From Liolophura sinensis (taxonomy: Eukaryota > Mollusca > Polyplacophora > Chitonida > Chitonidae): a stretch of 64,000 nucleotides of DNA. Below, piece after piece: positions 13,001-28,000 of the stretch. The notes under the pieces were generated by a model. That model was not told the origin of the DNA. It did not search any database and saw only the letters and a program-made list of their open reading frames with translations. The number at the start of each line of letters is the position of its first letter. The first letter of the stretch is position 1. Both the position numbers and the translations under genes were made by a program. Location of the stretch: positions 69,230,984 through 69,294,983 of the forward strand of contig NC_088300.1 in assembly GCF_032854445.1 (NCBI RefSeq). The letters are read 5' to 3'.

Positions 13001-16000
13001 TGTCCGGTACTTCACCAATATTAGCCCTATACAACACAGACAAGTGTGTCAAAATCAAAAATGATGCTTATGAAAACTTGGGGTCAATAAATTCATTCTC
13101 TTCTCTACACTATAGAGAAAAATATGGCACAACTGCACAGCGATTTTTTTTCCACTATATACATCAAAATCAAGTATTCCGGTTTATTTTTTTTTTAATC
13201 CTATGAGAGAGATAATAGCTTGCAAACATGGTAAATGAAGATGATTGCGATAATTCTTTCCATTCTGAAAACCAAGCTGTGAAAGAGGATTAATATTTAG
13301 TACTCACTTGATCCATTTATCTGTTCCTTTCTCCCTCTTTTCGACGACATAGCCCTTGATGGGCGCTCCTCCATCTTTCCTGGGTGGTGTCCATTCCAGG
13401 GTGATTGAGTCCTCAGATGTGGTCAGGGCTTTGGGCTCCCCTGGCTTGCCAGGTGGATCTGCACAATGAAGAGCAAACACCCAAATGTATAATGTTACAA
13501 CAGATCAAGTATTCAGGCTTATCCTGTGATTTGCTTAAAAATATTTCAACTCAAATTATTTCCTGAATTTTATTACATCATGTTACGCCAGTACTGTGTG
13601 TTTTATTCTCAAATTTCAGATTATATGGAAGGAAGATGCAAATTTCTTCAAGAAAGTTTTAAATTTCTGATGCAATTGCATTTAGTACGTTGTCCCCCAT
13701 TTTATAAAGTATTCATATTTTGTGTCTATCATCACACTCGTCTACACTTGACTCACCATAGGGGTACCTTGCCTTGATGGGCTCTGTGGTCTCCAGTGGC
13801 TCACTGACCCCATGGGTGTTCTCAGCACAGATCCTGAACTCATATTCCTCACCAGGCTCCAGGTTTCTCACCTGACAACTAGGTGTATTCACAAAACTGC
13901 TGACTTTTGACCATCGACCAGACCCCTTCTTTTTCTTCTCCACAATATAATTAGTAATTTTTTCCCCACCATCGTCCTTTGGCGGCTGCCAGTTGAGGGT
14001 CAGGCTGTCACCATGGAAGTCCTCGGCTGTAATAGGCCCACATGGCGCTGACGGTTTGTCTGTCAGAAGAGAGAACAGAATAGTACACGTAAAGGCATGC
14101 CATACCTACTTTGTCATAGGTAGCAAGCACACCATCACTGCTTTGTCACAACAAACAAGCAAGCATAAAGATAAGGTATGAAATTTATTTGACATTCGCA
14201 CTCATAGATCCCTTCTTACAAAGCAGAATCAACAATATCTTCAATAAGCAATAATAATATGTAGTACAATTTTAGCAAGGCAATGTATAATGTATCTTAA
14301 TGAGGAATACCATATAAATTGCTTCCATGAAATTTAAAGGCAACCTTTCAACTAGTCTGGCAGTTGAGGATTCAAAGTAAGTATATGTGGATGAGAATGT
14401 ATATGAAGAAAGAAATGTGCCATGTATTTCGTGATATTGTTTTGTTAATACAATATCAATCTGCAACCATTGCCAGGCCATGTGTTCTCTAGATGTGGTG
14501 CAATCAATAATAACCTTTGGCTGTGAAATGTAGGTTCTCCTGTTCATCAGTTGCCAGTGTAAAGTTGATATGATGATGATGATGCAAAAAATACAGGATG
14601 GTGACTTACCAAGCACGTTAACATTGACACTGCCAGTGTCCTGGCCTGAAGCATTCTTTAGGGTCAGGTTATAGCGACCAGCATCCTCTCTCTTGGATTT
14701 GGGCACAACCAATATGGCTGAGTCTTCATTCAGCTGAAATGGAGTAATTCGTTTTTTTTACCTCACCAAAATAACTTTTCCAACAACTGGCATATATGTA
14801 GTGATAAGGTCCCTGGTGTAGGGATGCACACAGCGATCTCTGGTGGGAGACAGCTGACTGCTGATTGAGACAGACACAGACTGGACCTAGAAGTGAACAC
14901 ACGTGCTATACCTGACGAGACTAAGCCATCCTGACAGGCGTGGTCACATATGTATGTGGGTTTTTTGGCAATTATTCTATGGGATAAGTCCAAAAATGGA
15001 TATAGCTCTATAAAGAAAGCTTTTATTTAATTGAATAATATGAATACTTACATTTCACAATTCAAAAAGCAAACAGATATAAAACTGTTGTTTATGGTAT
15101 TTTGTATATCTTTCCACACCTTCCATGTTACAAACACAAACTATTTAAATACATGTATGTCCAGCATTCCCTGTATATGTTAATACCTCAATGGCCCTCT
15201 TGGCATTGGCCTCAACATCTTCTCCGTCCAGTGTCCACGTGGCAGTAGGCAGAGGCACACCGGTGAACGGGATTTTCACCTGTAACTGCTGTCCAGCTTT
15301 CACTGTGATGTCACGCACACCCTGCAGGTTCAACCGAGGACGATCTGGAAAATGGTCACAATTATACAAGAGTGTCAGAGAGAAATACTGCTGAGAGCAT
15401 AGCTTTGGTTGTGGTTAGTCAATGCCACCATTATTAATATCATTATAGGTCAGACTTCATAAAAGGCAAGATAATTGCAAAGAAAATAACACTTAACATT
15501 TCCAGTTTCAGTAGCTTCAATATCGTCAACCAACAATCCGTACAAAATAGCAACATACAGATCACATTCCAAGTACAATCCATTGACTTTCAAATTGTGG
15601 ATGATGTGTTTTTATAATGCTTGGAGCTGACTTGTGTAGGTGGAGAATGCTAAGCAATCTTGACCATTGTCTTGCATCTATATCTAGTCACCATTCTGTG
15701 TATCCATATTACCTCTTTATACTCTTTAAAACAAAAAATAAATGTGAGCATAGGCTCCACTAGTGGTATGAAGATTGTGTTAATACCAGGTTGGTCCTCG
15801 GCAATGATGGGGCGAGTGGGTCTACTAGGCTCCCCTGATCCTGCAGCATTCTCAGCCCTCACCCTGAACTGGTACTCTTCACCCTCCTTCAGATTAGGCA
15901 CAGTGTAGGTCGTGTCCTTCACCGGGGACAGGTTCACCTCTTCCCAGTCACCATCCTTTGTCTTCTTTTCCACAACATACCCCAAGATCTTAGTGCCGCC

Positions 16001-19000
16001 ATCGTTCACAGGCTTGGCCCAGGACAGAGTCACTGAGTTCTTGGTAATCTTATCAACATTAGGAACGTTGGGGGCACCAGCAGGGACTGAAAACAAATTG
16101 TTGTTTAATTAAAATATGATGACCATCTTAGAGAAATCCTTTAACAGGAAAACTACAATAACTCCTCTCTCCGGCTATTTAATCTCAACAGACATGTGTC
16201 TCTTTGGACTTTGCAGGACCACTAGTACAGAATAAATGTAAAATCTTTATATACTCATAAAACATTCTAACAGTACAGAACAAATATTTCCTCGACTATA
16301 TGTATACTCATAGTGAAGTAAGAAGAGTATTGGAAAAATATCTACATTTCACTTTTAAAGGGAAATCAAAATCCTACCCACTGCATATAATTCAAGCACA
16401 TATACTCCTTTTTCCTAAAAGAAAATGACAAAAAGTGAAGCCATTTGTCCCCAAAAATAATTCCCCCAAAAGCATTCTCACAAACAAATAAGACAAATTA
16501 AACATTGTGCTGACTTACAGATGGGATCCCTAACAGTGTGTTGAGGTGTGGCTTTGCTGGGTTTGCCTGGCCCAGCGTCATTGATAGCAGCTACCCTGAA
16601 CTCCACCACCTGTCCCTCCTGAAGACCTGTGACTGTGAAGTTTGTGTCCTTGACTGGAAAGTTGGTCACCTTCACCCAGTCGCGGCCCTTCTCACGCTTC
16701 TCTACCTGGTAACCTGCAGAATCAAACAGGCAGTGTCATTGTACTAGAACCACATTTTTAATCTGATTGTTTAACTGCCTGGTGTTTAATGAAGTGCTGA
16801 AGAATATTTGTCTTTCAACTGACAGCTTTCATGTTTATGTGTGGAGGAAACTAGAGTTCTCGGAGTAAGCTACTGACACTTGCCAGGTAATTAACAAAAG
16901 CTCTTGAGTTAAAGCCGAAGCAACAAGAGCTGGATCAAACATGTTTACACTTCATTGGTCATGTGCTTGACAGTCACAGAGAGTCACTTTAAACATTTGT
17001 GCCAACAGGAACCCCCATTTTAATCAGGAGGTAAATAATATGTTATATGCTCAGGACACACAGAAATACACTCAGAAATGTATTTACTGTTTGGCAAAAA
17101 TAAACTTATTAATACATAAGTTTAACTTATGCTTGTAGCTAAAAATGTGATAAGCAAACATTGGCGATTGGCGATCTTACCCTGGATGGGGTTTCCTCCA
17201 TCATCCAGTGGAGGCTTCCACTTCAGAGACGCTGATCTCTTGTCATATTTAGCTATTTCCAAACCAGTTGGAGCATCCGGGGGGTCTGAAGAAGAAAAGA
17301 GTAACTTAAGAGTTTTGATTCATGTTTTACCCTTGTCAGCAGTCAGTATTCATTGCTCTGTCCACAAAAATAAACTGTTTTCATGTTATCAGCTTAAGGA
17401 ATTTGACAATGTATAGGCGAGACAGTGTAATTTCACTTTGCTGCATGCAAATAATTTAAAACTTAAGAAGTTTAAGTGCAGAAATATTCACCAAATGGAT
17501 TTTTGGCAGTTGTAGCCTTCTCAGTAATCAAGGGATCTCCAAGGCCATAAATGTTCTCAGCTCTCACACGGAAGTGGTAGTTCTTGCCCTCATCCAGACG
17601 TTTGACAGTGTGAGATGTGCCATTGACAACACCCGGTACTTTCTCCCAGAAGTTAGATCCCACTTCACATTTCTCAACAACATAACCTGGAAGAAAAGTA
17701 GTGATTTTAGTAAAGATAATGAACAAATAATTTTCTTTTCAATCTCTTAAACAGTTTTCTATATCTGTCACATAAGGCTGTGGAGATTTGAGGGTGAGGG
17801 TGGGTGAGGCATGGAACACACTTTAACCAGAGGCCCAAATCAAATTACAAATCTGATTTATATTTATATTCTGTAGACGTGCATCCACAATTGTATTTAT
17901 ATAATTTATATATATGCTCATGTGTTTTCAGCCTAATGCCATGTAGTTCCTCTAGTTATTTCATAAAGATATCAAAATATTAAAAATTCATAATGGCCTC
18001 TATATAACCTGACCTGACCAGATATTTGTGTACCTGAGACTTCTGCGCCTCCATTATCCTCTGGAGGTTTCCAGGTAAGTTTAGCCGTCTCAGCTGTCAC
18101 ATCGGATACAGTCAGAGGCCCTTCTGGGGGTCCTGGTTTGTCTGGAATAACAATAACAAAAGCAAGTCAGCCAGGAAAGCATGTAATCACATAAATGCGT
18201 AAATCATTTCTTCTTTATACATGTTGTAGATTTTTTTTACACATTTAAATTTACTTTCTACAGATAAAGAATGGTAGCCCCATTTCAAAAAGCACACTTG
18301 GTACTACATGTCACTAGTAACGGCTTCAACAGTGACTTCCTTGTTTATCAGTGGACTGAAACTTGCAAACCTCAGAACATAAAACTTTCGAGAGAACCCC
18401 ATGGACAGCACAGAAAGCAAGGGCCACTTTCACGTAATATACATGTATATTGTAATGGTGCGGCCTTTAATAATTACACCTGTGACATGAAGACCAAAAG
18501 AGCACTTAAGTTAGTCTTACCAAGGACCACCACATTGACCTCAGCGGTGTCAGAGCCTGATGGGTTGGAGACTGTGATCGCGTATTTCCCTGTGTCACCA
18601 CGAACAGCCCTGGGGATGTTCAGCTTAGCTTCTTTCTCATCAATGGTGGTTACAGCCTGGACGATGAGGAAAAAAAACCCCAAAATTAAAACTTTTGCAC
18701 GATATCAACCTCTGCAGGAATTGAAGATAATCACAATTTGTCTTTGGTTTTGCTGTGAATGCAATGCAAAATTTTGACAATTGCATTATGCTGTTTTATT
18801 TCATAATCCTACAGTAGAACAGTAAAACTGTGTATCAACTGGCTGAGAAGAACACAACACTGTAAATTGTTTACCAAGGCTGTCTCCAATGAAAATCAAG
18901 TCATCACCTGCATGGATAATTTGCAGTGACAGGAATATTCTTTCTGTCACTGATTATAATGTCTCTTGTATACGCATGGAATGGTGTATACACATGCACA

Positions 19001-22000
19001 GTACTCACATTGCTGGGAATGCTCCTGCCGTTTCTGCTCCAGTCGGCTGTGGGCTGAGGTGTGCCAGACACGCCCAGGTTGATGTTCAGAGGTTCCCCAG
19101 CTCGGATACGGATCTCCTTTGCGCCAAACAAACTGTCCAGATTCAATTTTGGCTTCTCTGTTCGATTCAAAAGGTATACATGTACATGCATGTTGTGAAC
19201 AGCAAATACACCTTCCACTGTCACTCTTATTAAGTGATGTCTACACTATGCAGTTTGAAGTTACACTAGCTGCAATACTTTATTTCATACAATTTGAACC
19301 CCTAAGAATTCAAATGACAAATCACATTTCAAATATGTTGAAATCAGTATGTCGGAACTAAGAAGGCTTATTAGTATGATGACAATGACTCAAGTGTACC
19401 GGCTAAACTGTCATGCTGTTTCATTAACTGCACCATTGTAAACTGGATTCCTCATTTTTTGGATAAAACTCTTCTGTTGTAAGTTTACTTCACTCCCTAA
19501 TCAATACAAACTTGATCGCTTAATGAAAATTAGTGACATTAGTTGCAAATCTGATATAAATGTTTTAATGTCTCTGGATATTCTCTTGGTGGGGAGGGGA
19601 TTGTAGATGAGGTTGTTTACCTTTGGTGGGTTTAGCAATGATAGGTTTAGAAGCAATACTAGGATCTGAAGGTCCTGCTGCGTTGATAGCAGTGACTCTG
19701 TACTCGTACTCCTTCCCATCTACCACCTTCTCATCAGTGAACTCAGGCTCCTGGATAGATGAATACATGATGAAGATATGTCTCCATGTGCTTAGAGATT
19801 TTTGACATGTTTGGCAAGTCAAAATAATATATCTTTAAGCTGTTAATTATCAAAAAGGATGCAAATTTCAGTGGGTCAAATTTCAAAAATTATTTTCAAC
19901 ACCAGGCTGATGTGTTTATGAAGAAGAAAACACACTTTTTAAATTCATGCTTGATAACAAACTTTTGGTACATTCAATCATAAATGTGATTACAGGGTAT
20001 GCAATTTGTCCACACAGTTTCTTATATAGATGTAGATGTTATTCCTTCAAAAACACTAATGGGCTATTGACTTACCTCTACAGGATCTCTGGTTACTTTG
20101 ACCCAGCGATTGCTCTTGGGGTCCTTCCTCTCCACATCATAGCCAATGATAGGTGCCCCACCATCTTTCTCTGGGGGATCCCACTTGATGGTGATGTGGT
20201 CACGCCCCTGAGAGACAGGAGTTGGCTGACCAGGAGGATGGGGCTCATCTGAAATCAGCCAAGTCATGAATTATTAACATCACCAGATACAGTGAAATTA
20301 AACTAAGATAGAAAACTCTTACTTCAGTTTGTAAACATAAGTCAGAAATAGATGTATTCTCTAATGATGAGTGAGGCAGAAATGACAAAGCGCTGACACA
20401 AACCCATTCATGAATTACAGTAATAACTGAACTACAATGAAGATAAGGAAGGTCTTCCTCATGAAATAGTGTTCACCCGTAGACAATGGATACTGATAAT
20501 GTATGCGCATAGAAACATAAGAATTTTTTTGTACAAATTAAACTTGTAGAGATTTGACCATCTAAAACAAAAATTGATTTGGTGTTGCAAAAACACAAGC
20601 AAAACTGATCTATTTCCCTTCATTCACAGGGGCTGTTGCCTAGCTTGAAATGACATTATCAAAGAAATGCAACACGCACAATGCAGCATGACCTATCTCA
20701 CAGTCTTAATAATGTTGTCATACTCAAAATTCTCAAATTTACAGAAAAAACAGATCCCTGTAAACTGTTTCTCACCAAATGGATTTTTGGCAGTGACAGG
20801 ATCCTCTGTCTCCAGAGGCTTGCTGGGACCATTGGCATTCTCAGCAGCCACACGGAACAGGTATTTGTGTCCTTCTTGCAGCTTGGGAACCAAACATGAT
20901 GTTCCCTTACAGTTATCAGCCACCTTCTCCCATTTACCCTTGTCTAGATCATACTTTTCCACCTTGTAACCTCTGCAAAGAATAACAGGTCCACAGTAGA
21001 GGACTAATCCCTCTTCAACAAAGAGCCATTTAAGCTGATACTTTAGCAAGTAACTCAATAACGTGACTTCGTATAAACATAATTCTGTTGACAGTTCTTT
21101 TAATCCAATCAAAAGTATTGCATAACTTCTCACACAAGCAATGCAAGCAATTTTGACCATAAAACATATTTTTGCTTTGAACAATTTTTACTCGGGTCTA
21201 AGGGAAATTGTACTATGGAATATGTTCTATTAGAAGTATGTTGCAGTTTGCAGCCATGGCTTATGCCAGAATGCTACTTTCATCTGGTGAATTGGTAAAG
21301 CTGATGTAGTTTTAAACGTGCTTACGTGATTTCATTGCCTCCATCATCCTCTGGGGGCTTCCAGTGAAGTACCATGCTGTCTTTCTTCACATCTTTCACT
21401 TCCAAAGGTCCACCAGGGCGGGTAGGTGGGCCTGAAACCATCATACCAGACATGGTAATACCTACACAGCTGGTGTGAGACCATAGTTGTAAATCTTGGT
21501 GTTATAAAATTTCCATGTCACCTTGCCTTTGGAAATGACGATTATCTAGCAGTATCCAACTAAGGTGGGGCTTCTTATGGCTAAAATTTAAAAACTTCAG
21601 AGTAACTCCAAAATGTGCGCTAAGTAAATACATGTATATGTACATGTATTTCAAAACTACTGAAAGGTATAAGTTATATATGTACATGAAAGAGTGGATT
21701 TTCACAAGCTACCATCAAAAGTACTATTCCTGCCACCCCATTTGAACCCTCTTCATTTTTCATGTATACACAGTAACATCTTGTTGTTAATTGATGTGAA
21801 GTGAGACTTAACGGCCACTAACCCAGCACGACCACGTTGACCTTGGCTGTATCAGAGCCGTGTCTGTTAGAGACGGTGATGGTGTAGTCACCAGTGTCAG
21901 CCCGTTTGCTGTCTTGATTGCTCACTGTGGACTGCTTCTCTGACTTTGTCATTGTCATTATATCTCCTATCTCCAGAGGCTTTGTTTTACCATCCTGACA

Positions 22001-25000
22001 AGAACCAACATATACAGATGTTAACACAAGTTTACTGTAGTGACAAGACATGCATGCACAATCTTAGATATCACCAGACGAACACATATAAAAGTACAAT
22101 AGAATACAAAACAATACAATACATGAGATTTTATAGGCCAAAAGACAGGTACAATGTTCACATGTCACTCAAACAACATTAAGCTTTATGGAGATTTTTG
22201 TTTATGAATTACCTTTACAAGCACCTTAACTTCAGGTCTTATGCATTTTTGAAACACCTTAATCCATCACTTAGCAAGTCATTATTGAATACTGTTTATG
22301 CACCATTCATGAAACATTAAGCTTAATATTTAATCAATGTTATTTCTATAGTTCAACTGAACAAAGGAACCCAAATCCACAAAGTCTTCTAATTCACTTT
22401 TTAATTATTTTCTATTTTCCTTAATTATTCATACAAAAATATATTGACATACTTTTGGAAAACTGATTTTAAACAGATTTATTGTGTTTTTGAACCTTTT
22501 ATTACCCAATTTGGCTAGATATAATATACATATGAATAAGTATTTATTTTATTTTTATTCATATTTATGATATTAAATGTTTATATAAACATCACAAGAA
22601 CACTTCCATTCACAATTACATGCACTGGACACATCCACTAGATATTCATATCAAATTTACTCAGCATCAGGCTTCATATTTTTTATAACAGCACTCTTTT
22701 TTTACTCATCTTTTTTGTTTTGCTGTCAATCACACAAATCAGTCTTAAATTTTCAATGTCAGTCATGCAGGTTAATGTTTACAATATTGTACCATATTAT
22801 TTCAGTAATTATTTATTTCGTCTAAATTGTAGTCTGCATCTGCAAAAGAGGCAATTTGTCCCTCTTTTAAATATGATTAGCCTACACAGTTTTTTTAGAA
22901 AATACACATAATTTATTATATTGTTTTGTAATGTACAGCCACATACATGTATACTTTATAATAAATAAATGCCGTTAATGCCAGAAAAACTCTGGGGGTA
23001 CCAATTAAATGATTTTATCATTTTTGCCTCTCTTGCAGCCAGGTTTTTTTTTTGACATCTGTTGTTAGTCATATATTCCCTTGTTCTAAATAAACACATT
23101 TAGGTCCTTGATTTATTATGACAATTAGTGTTATATCCACTGTTTGTAAGTTAGTACATCAAGCCTGCATTACTAGGTACATATAATCTGATATTTATAT
23201 ATCTTACTGTTATTAGTATAAGATTATTTACGTGTCTTAGCAATTAAGGTTAGCAATTCAGATCATTGCAGGACAAGGTCCTTCATACCTACCTCTGGTG
23301 GAATCTGAAAACAATTCCCAAACATGCCTCATTTTTATCCCACATTAATGAGAACACAAAACATTATGTAAATATTATTTAATTTGTTCTTTAATATCTA
23401 CTTACAAATTCATTATATATTTTTTATATTATTGTACTATTAATCCATTTACCATTTTTTTTAATGTACATGTATCTGTTCCCATGCATTTTTTTATGTT
23501 GGAGTACAAATAAAAGAGATATTTTGAACACAAGAAACATGCTCAGTTCTGCCTCAAGATTGATTAACACAAAATACATTTTGTTTCAGCATCTACCACC
23601 TGCATATGTCATGAGACAGGAAACCCCACACATTAACACCTGTCAATATATCAGTAAACTATAGAACTCTGACAACACACAGATATGGCAATGATACACT
23701 AAACAAAAGTAATTTGACAGTTTCACAGAATAAATTAACATAGTACTAAAAATTCATTCAGAACAACACAATACCAATCATGAGCTGTACTAAACAAGTT
23801 TAAAGAATTCAGTATTTCTACTTTAAATAGGATTCAAAACTGCAGTCTGACTATGGAAGAATTCATTACTCTTCTGGATTCATGGGCAAGGATCACAGAT
23901 TCAATCCCACATGTGAGACAGAATGTTTTTCAGCAGGAACACTCAACAATTTAGTTATTCTTACATGATGTCTGCAGCTTCTAAATGAAACCCTGCATAC
24001 CTATTTCCAGACACATCAATACAACAACTGAAAATACATGCAGTTTAGATATGATTGTTGAATTTGAGTTGTTTTTTCAAAATTTTGCATGTTCACATTC
24101 AAGTCTAAAATTTTACAAAAAGGAATGATTTATTTCAGCAGGGAAAAAGCAGAAATATGTATCAGACAAATGTGGCAAAGAATTACATCTTCCTATGGAC
24201 ACCATAAAGGTGGGGCGTAGACATCCTATGGCTGCACTCACCTTGCCAGTGACTGTCCATTCCACCTGGGGTGGAGGCTCACCAATGAACTCCACATCAA
24301 TCTTGAATGGTTGTCCCACCTTTACTCTAATGTCATTCATCTTGGACATGATCCTGGGTTTGACTGAAAAAGGAAGCAGGATATAGCCAAAGCAGTGACA
24401 GAGACATCACCTATGTGATGCTATCCTCTAATCCCTCAAAATGTACGGTAATTTTATGTTTTATCCATGGCAATGAGTTCCATTATGTGCTGAAGACCCT
24501 GCATTCACGCCAACCAAAAGGAAGCGGTTCGCAAATGACAGGTATATGTATTCCATAACATCACCACATAAAGTTTGAATTCCTGAACACTTCCACTTTC
24601 CTCAAAAATTTCCTACCTGAAGAAAAGGAGACTGCATAGGACATTTTTATACCATACCTGGTGTGATAGGATTATACGATTACTGGACGGTCACTGCATG
24701 TACCAATGGTTCAGCTGAAGAGTTAAGATCAGCCTCTACAGCTAGTTTATCCTCCATCTTACAGAGTTGTGGCCAAGAAATGCAACAGGTATGAGATGGT
24801 TTATACCTTTCCTGGACTTGGGTGAGATGGTAGGTGAGGCCTCACTAGGCTCTGATGGACCAGCTCTGTTCACAGCTGTCACTCTGAAGTCCACAGGCTT
24901 ACCCTCCTCCAGACCCGTCACCATAGCCTCCGTCTCACCAGCAGGGACCTCCTTAACCTACAGCAACACATACAACAATACTGTCAACTAACATCAATAG

Positions 25001-28000
25001 ACAAAATGAAGAAAAGCCTCAGGATCAAGTTTTGTGTATGTTATGTGTGAGCCAGAGAAAATACTGTGTCCATCATTATACACAAACTCACTTTTCTCCA
25101 TTTGTTGGTGTCCTTGTCTCTGGCCTCAATGATGTAGCCTGTGATTGGAGCGCCGCCGTCATTTTTGGGCGGGGCCCAGGCCAGTTCAGCATGGTTCTTG
25201 TCATAATCTATCACCTCAGGTGTTCCAGGTGGGTCAGATGGATCTGAAATCATCAGAGAGTACATGTCTGGTTAATTTTGTTATACCCACTTTGATTTTA
25301 TCCATCACTATTTCATTATGTTAGAGTATATGAATGTAATTCATCTAAAAAGCACACATTCTTGATTATTTTAAACACAGACATTTTCATTTCTCTTCGA
25401 GAGTCACTGCCATTGTTCACAGCAAAATACCTACCCCATGGATCCTTGGCCAGAGTTTCATCTGTTGATGTCAGCGGGGTACTTTTGCCCTGATCATTCA
25501 CGGCCATCACCCTAAACTTGTACTTATGGCCTTCTTTGAGGCCGAGAACATCACATTCGAGCTCCTTAGTCTCGGCCACCTTCTCCCAATTGCCTGTGCT
25601 GGTGTCCTGTTTCTCCACCACATAGTGTTTGATAGGGCTGCCACCGTCATCCTTTGGCTTGTCCCACATCAGGGCGCAACGGTCGCTATACACATCCATC
25701 ACATCCAGGGGGCCCACAGGGGGAGAGGGAACATCTGTAAACCAGCACAAGTACATGGACATGGGGTGAATTTATATCATAAAAGATTACGCACTTACCT
25801 ATGGATATATGTACCATTAGTTCAATTATAAAAGCCCAGAATCATTTCACAACTGCCTTAAACGCAAACCAACAAAGTCATTATGAAACTGGTCCCTTGA
25901 TCAAGTCAAACATTTTACATTTTACGTATGCAAAAATATACTCACCTGCCCCATCAAATCAATGTCTAACCGAGAAAACCAAAGTATGTATTGAAAAGCT
26001 TAAGCTTAAGATTAAATTAGAGAGAATGATAAAATGACATTCATATTTGGAGCAGTAACAGCATCTGATTTAATATATGAAAAGCAAAACGAAGTTTCAA
26101 CTATGGCTTTATTGAAAGTTGTCATGCATAGTCTACATGTACATACAGCTAGTTATTTCAACAAGTGATGCTAATTTTATTACTGCTAAAATGAAAGCTG
26201 TTTTCTCTGACAAAATGTATTAATGGTAACACTTTTTTTCCAACAATAAATAGCTTGGCCAAATCATATGCTTGTCTGAGTTTTCATGTTTCATTACAAT
26301 GGTTGTCTTGGAGATGACTTTCTACAGACACCCTAACTTGTAGCTTAGAGACAACATTAAAATACACTATTACAGTATGTCTTCTCTCAAGCAGTTGTAA
26401 CCTGGAAAGCTTTGAGATGATTGGCTACATGTAATAGTTTCTAGGATATATAATAATTACAGAATCAAGCTCTACAGAATAAAAACTATTGCAGAAAACT
26501 ACATATGCATGTATGTACGTAGCTGGGAGCATCTAGTGAAAGCCTTAAACTTACCTTTGTCAACTGCGGAAAGAAAGTTTAGAAAGAAAGGACAGAAACT
26601 TAGTAGTAATACATGTACGCTGTTAGACAATCAAATCCTTCATGGCAGACGGCAGTCTATATGCTTTATGCCCTTGAAATAATTTCACTTCAATTGTATA
26701 CAAATATGTCGGACTTTGTTAGTGTGTCGGTCTATTTAAAATAATAAACATTAATACAAAATTCTGGATCAAAGCAGGTTTTGTGTAGTCTGACATGAAG
26801 GACACAAATGTTAGACAACATATCAGCAGATTATCTGATCACCTGCACAAAAATGTTATTACATTTAGTTACAACATATATCACCCCAGTGTTTCTGTAC
26901 AATTTGTTAGTACCACTTACATATACAGGTGTATTAAAGTAAAAGACCTCTAAAAATTGAAGTAGACATCACTAACTAGAACACTTTAACTATGCACAAA
27001 TACATTTTCATTTATTTTTTTAAATTGTAGTGAAAAAAGTTGTGTTCAAACATTTGAATCCTAAGGTGAGCTTTATGGACCATACCATCAGAGTTAAGGA
27101 ACTCTAATGTCACAGGAAGTTTTTCCAAATCTAATCACAAAACTGAATGTTGGGAACAACTTTTTACCCATGAGTAAAACATCACTGAAATAAATTTCTT
27201 TCTTCTGGTGAATATCAGGAAAAAGGGTGATGTAACATCAGAGTTCCTAGATCCTGTCAGTATGGCTCATAAAGCCCACCATAGTATTCAAATATCTGAA
27301 TGCCTTTCAACACTTTTAAAATAATCTGAAAAAATAAATGAAAGCATTTTTACACATAGTATTCAGTTGTCCGTATGATGAACCTTACTTCATGTTTTAG
27401 CTTTCTTTTACTTTAAGAACTAAAATATTATCTGCTTAGAGAAGGCGCATATACATTTACCATGCAGTAAGACAACATACGTAAGTTGAGAGAGAAAATT
27501 AAAAGGTTTAAAATTAAGGGTTAAATAAATCAAATACAAGAAGTATACACATACAAAGACAGTATTAAAGACAAGACATTTTCATACAAGTTTTGTGTAT
27601 ATAGCTAAACCCGGATATTCTGGCATATGACTAAATAAAGAATAGAAGTAAGTCATCACTTAGGTGGACACATCTAGGTAAGTGTTACCATTTGTCTGGT
27701 ATCCCAATCCCTTGCTTAAACCCACTCTGTGGACGAGCATCAAAATGTCAAGCCTTATCACTCTGACCCACCTATCCAGGTTTCACCACACACTTTTAGT
27801 ATGGTCTAGTACATGTACATTCACAAAATGACACCAAATACAAAAGAGAATTCAGCCTGTGTCTTACCTAGCACCTCAACCTCAATGGGCACAACCTCAC
27901 TGCCAGCTTCGTTAGTTAGTGTGACCTCGTAGACACCACGGTCATCTCGCTGGGCATCAGGGATACGCAGGGCTGAGTGATCATCAGTCGTCTCCATGTC

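Larger units (their letters stand above)
451..21822 (-). other. Introns of the Fn3/Ig region (ordinary)
   Basis: Between the exons listed for this region the introns are mostly 100-700 nt. Apart from the SINEs, the MITE and the duplication listed separately, I saw no gene, RNA or regulatory element in them, including those over 300 nt such as 1605-2195, 5357-5974, 14060-14609 and 20249-20775. Confidence 0.6.

Noticed and set aside
18271-18777. 168-codon plus-strand open frame
   Set aside because: It runs across intron sequence and antisense to the Ig13 exon; no similarity or start context.
24617-24631. 15-nt exon-like element (TCTCCTTTTCTTCAG) between Fn3-2 and Ig12
   Set aside because: It keeps the frame, but the element is itself a pyrimidine tract ending in CAG, so it looks like a decoy acceptor rather than an exon.
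24654-24695. 36-nt exon-like element in the same intron
   Set aside because: Contains an in-frame stop in phase 1.
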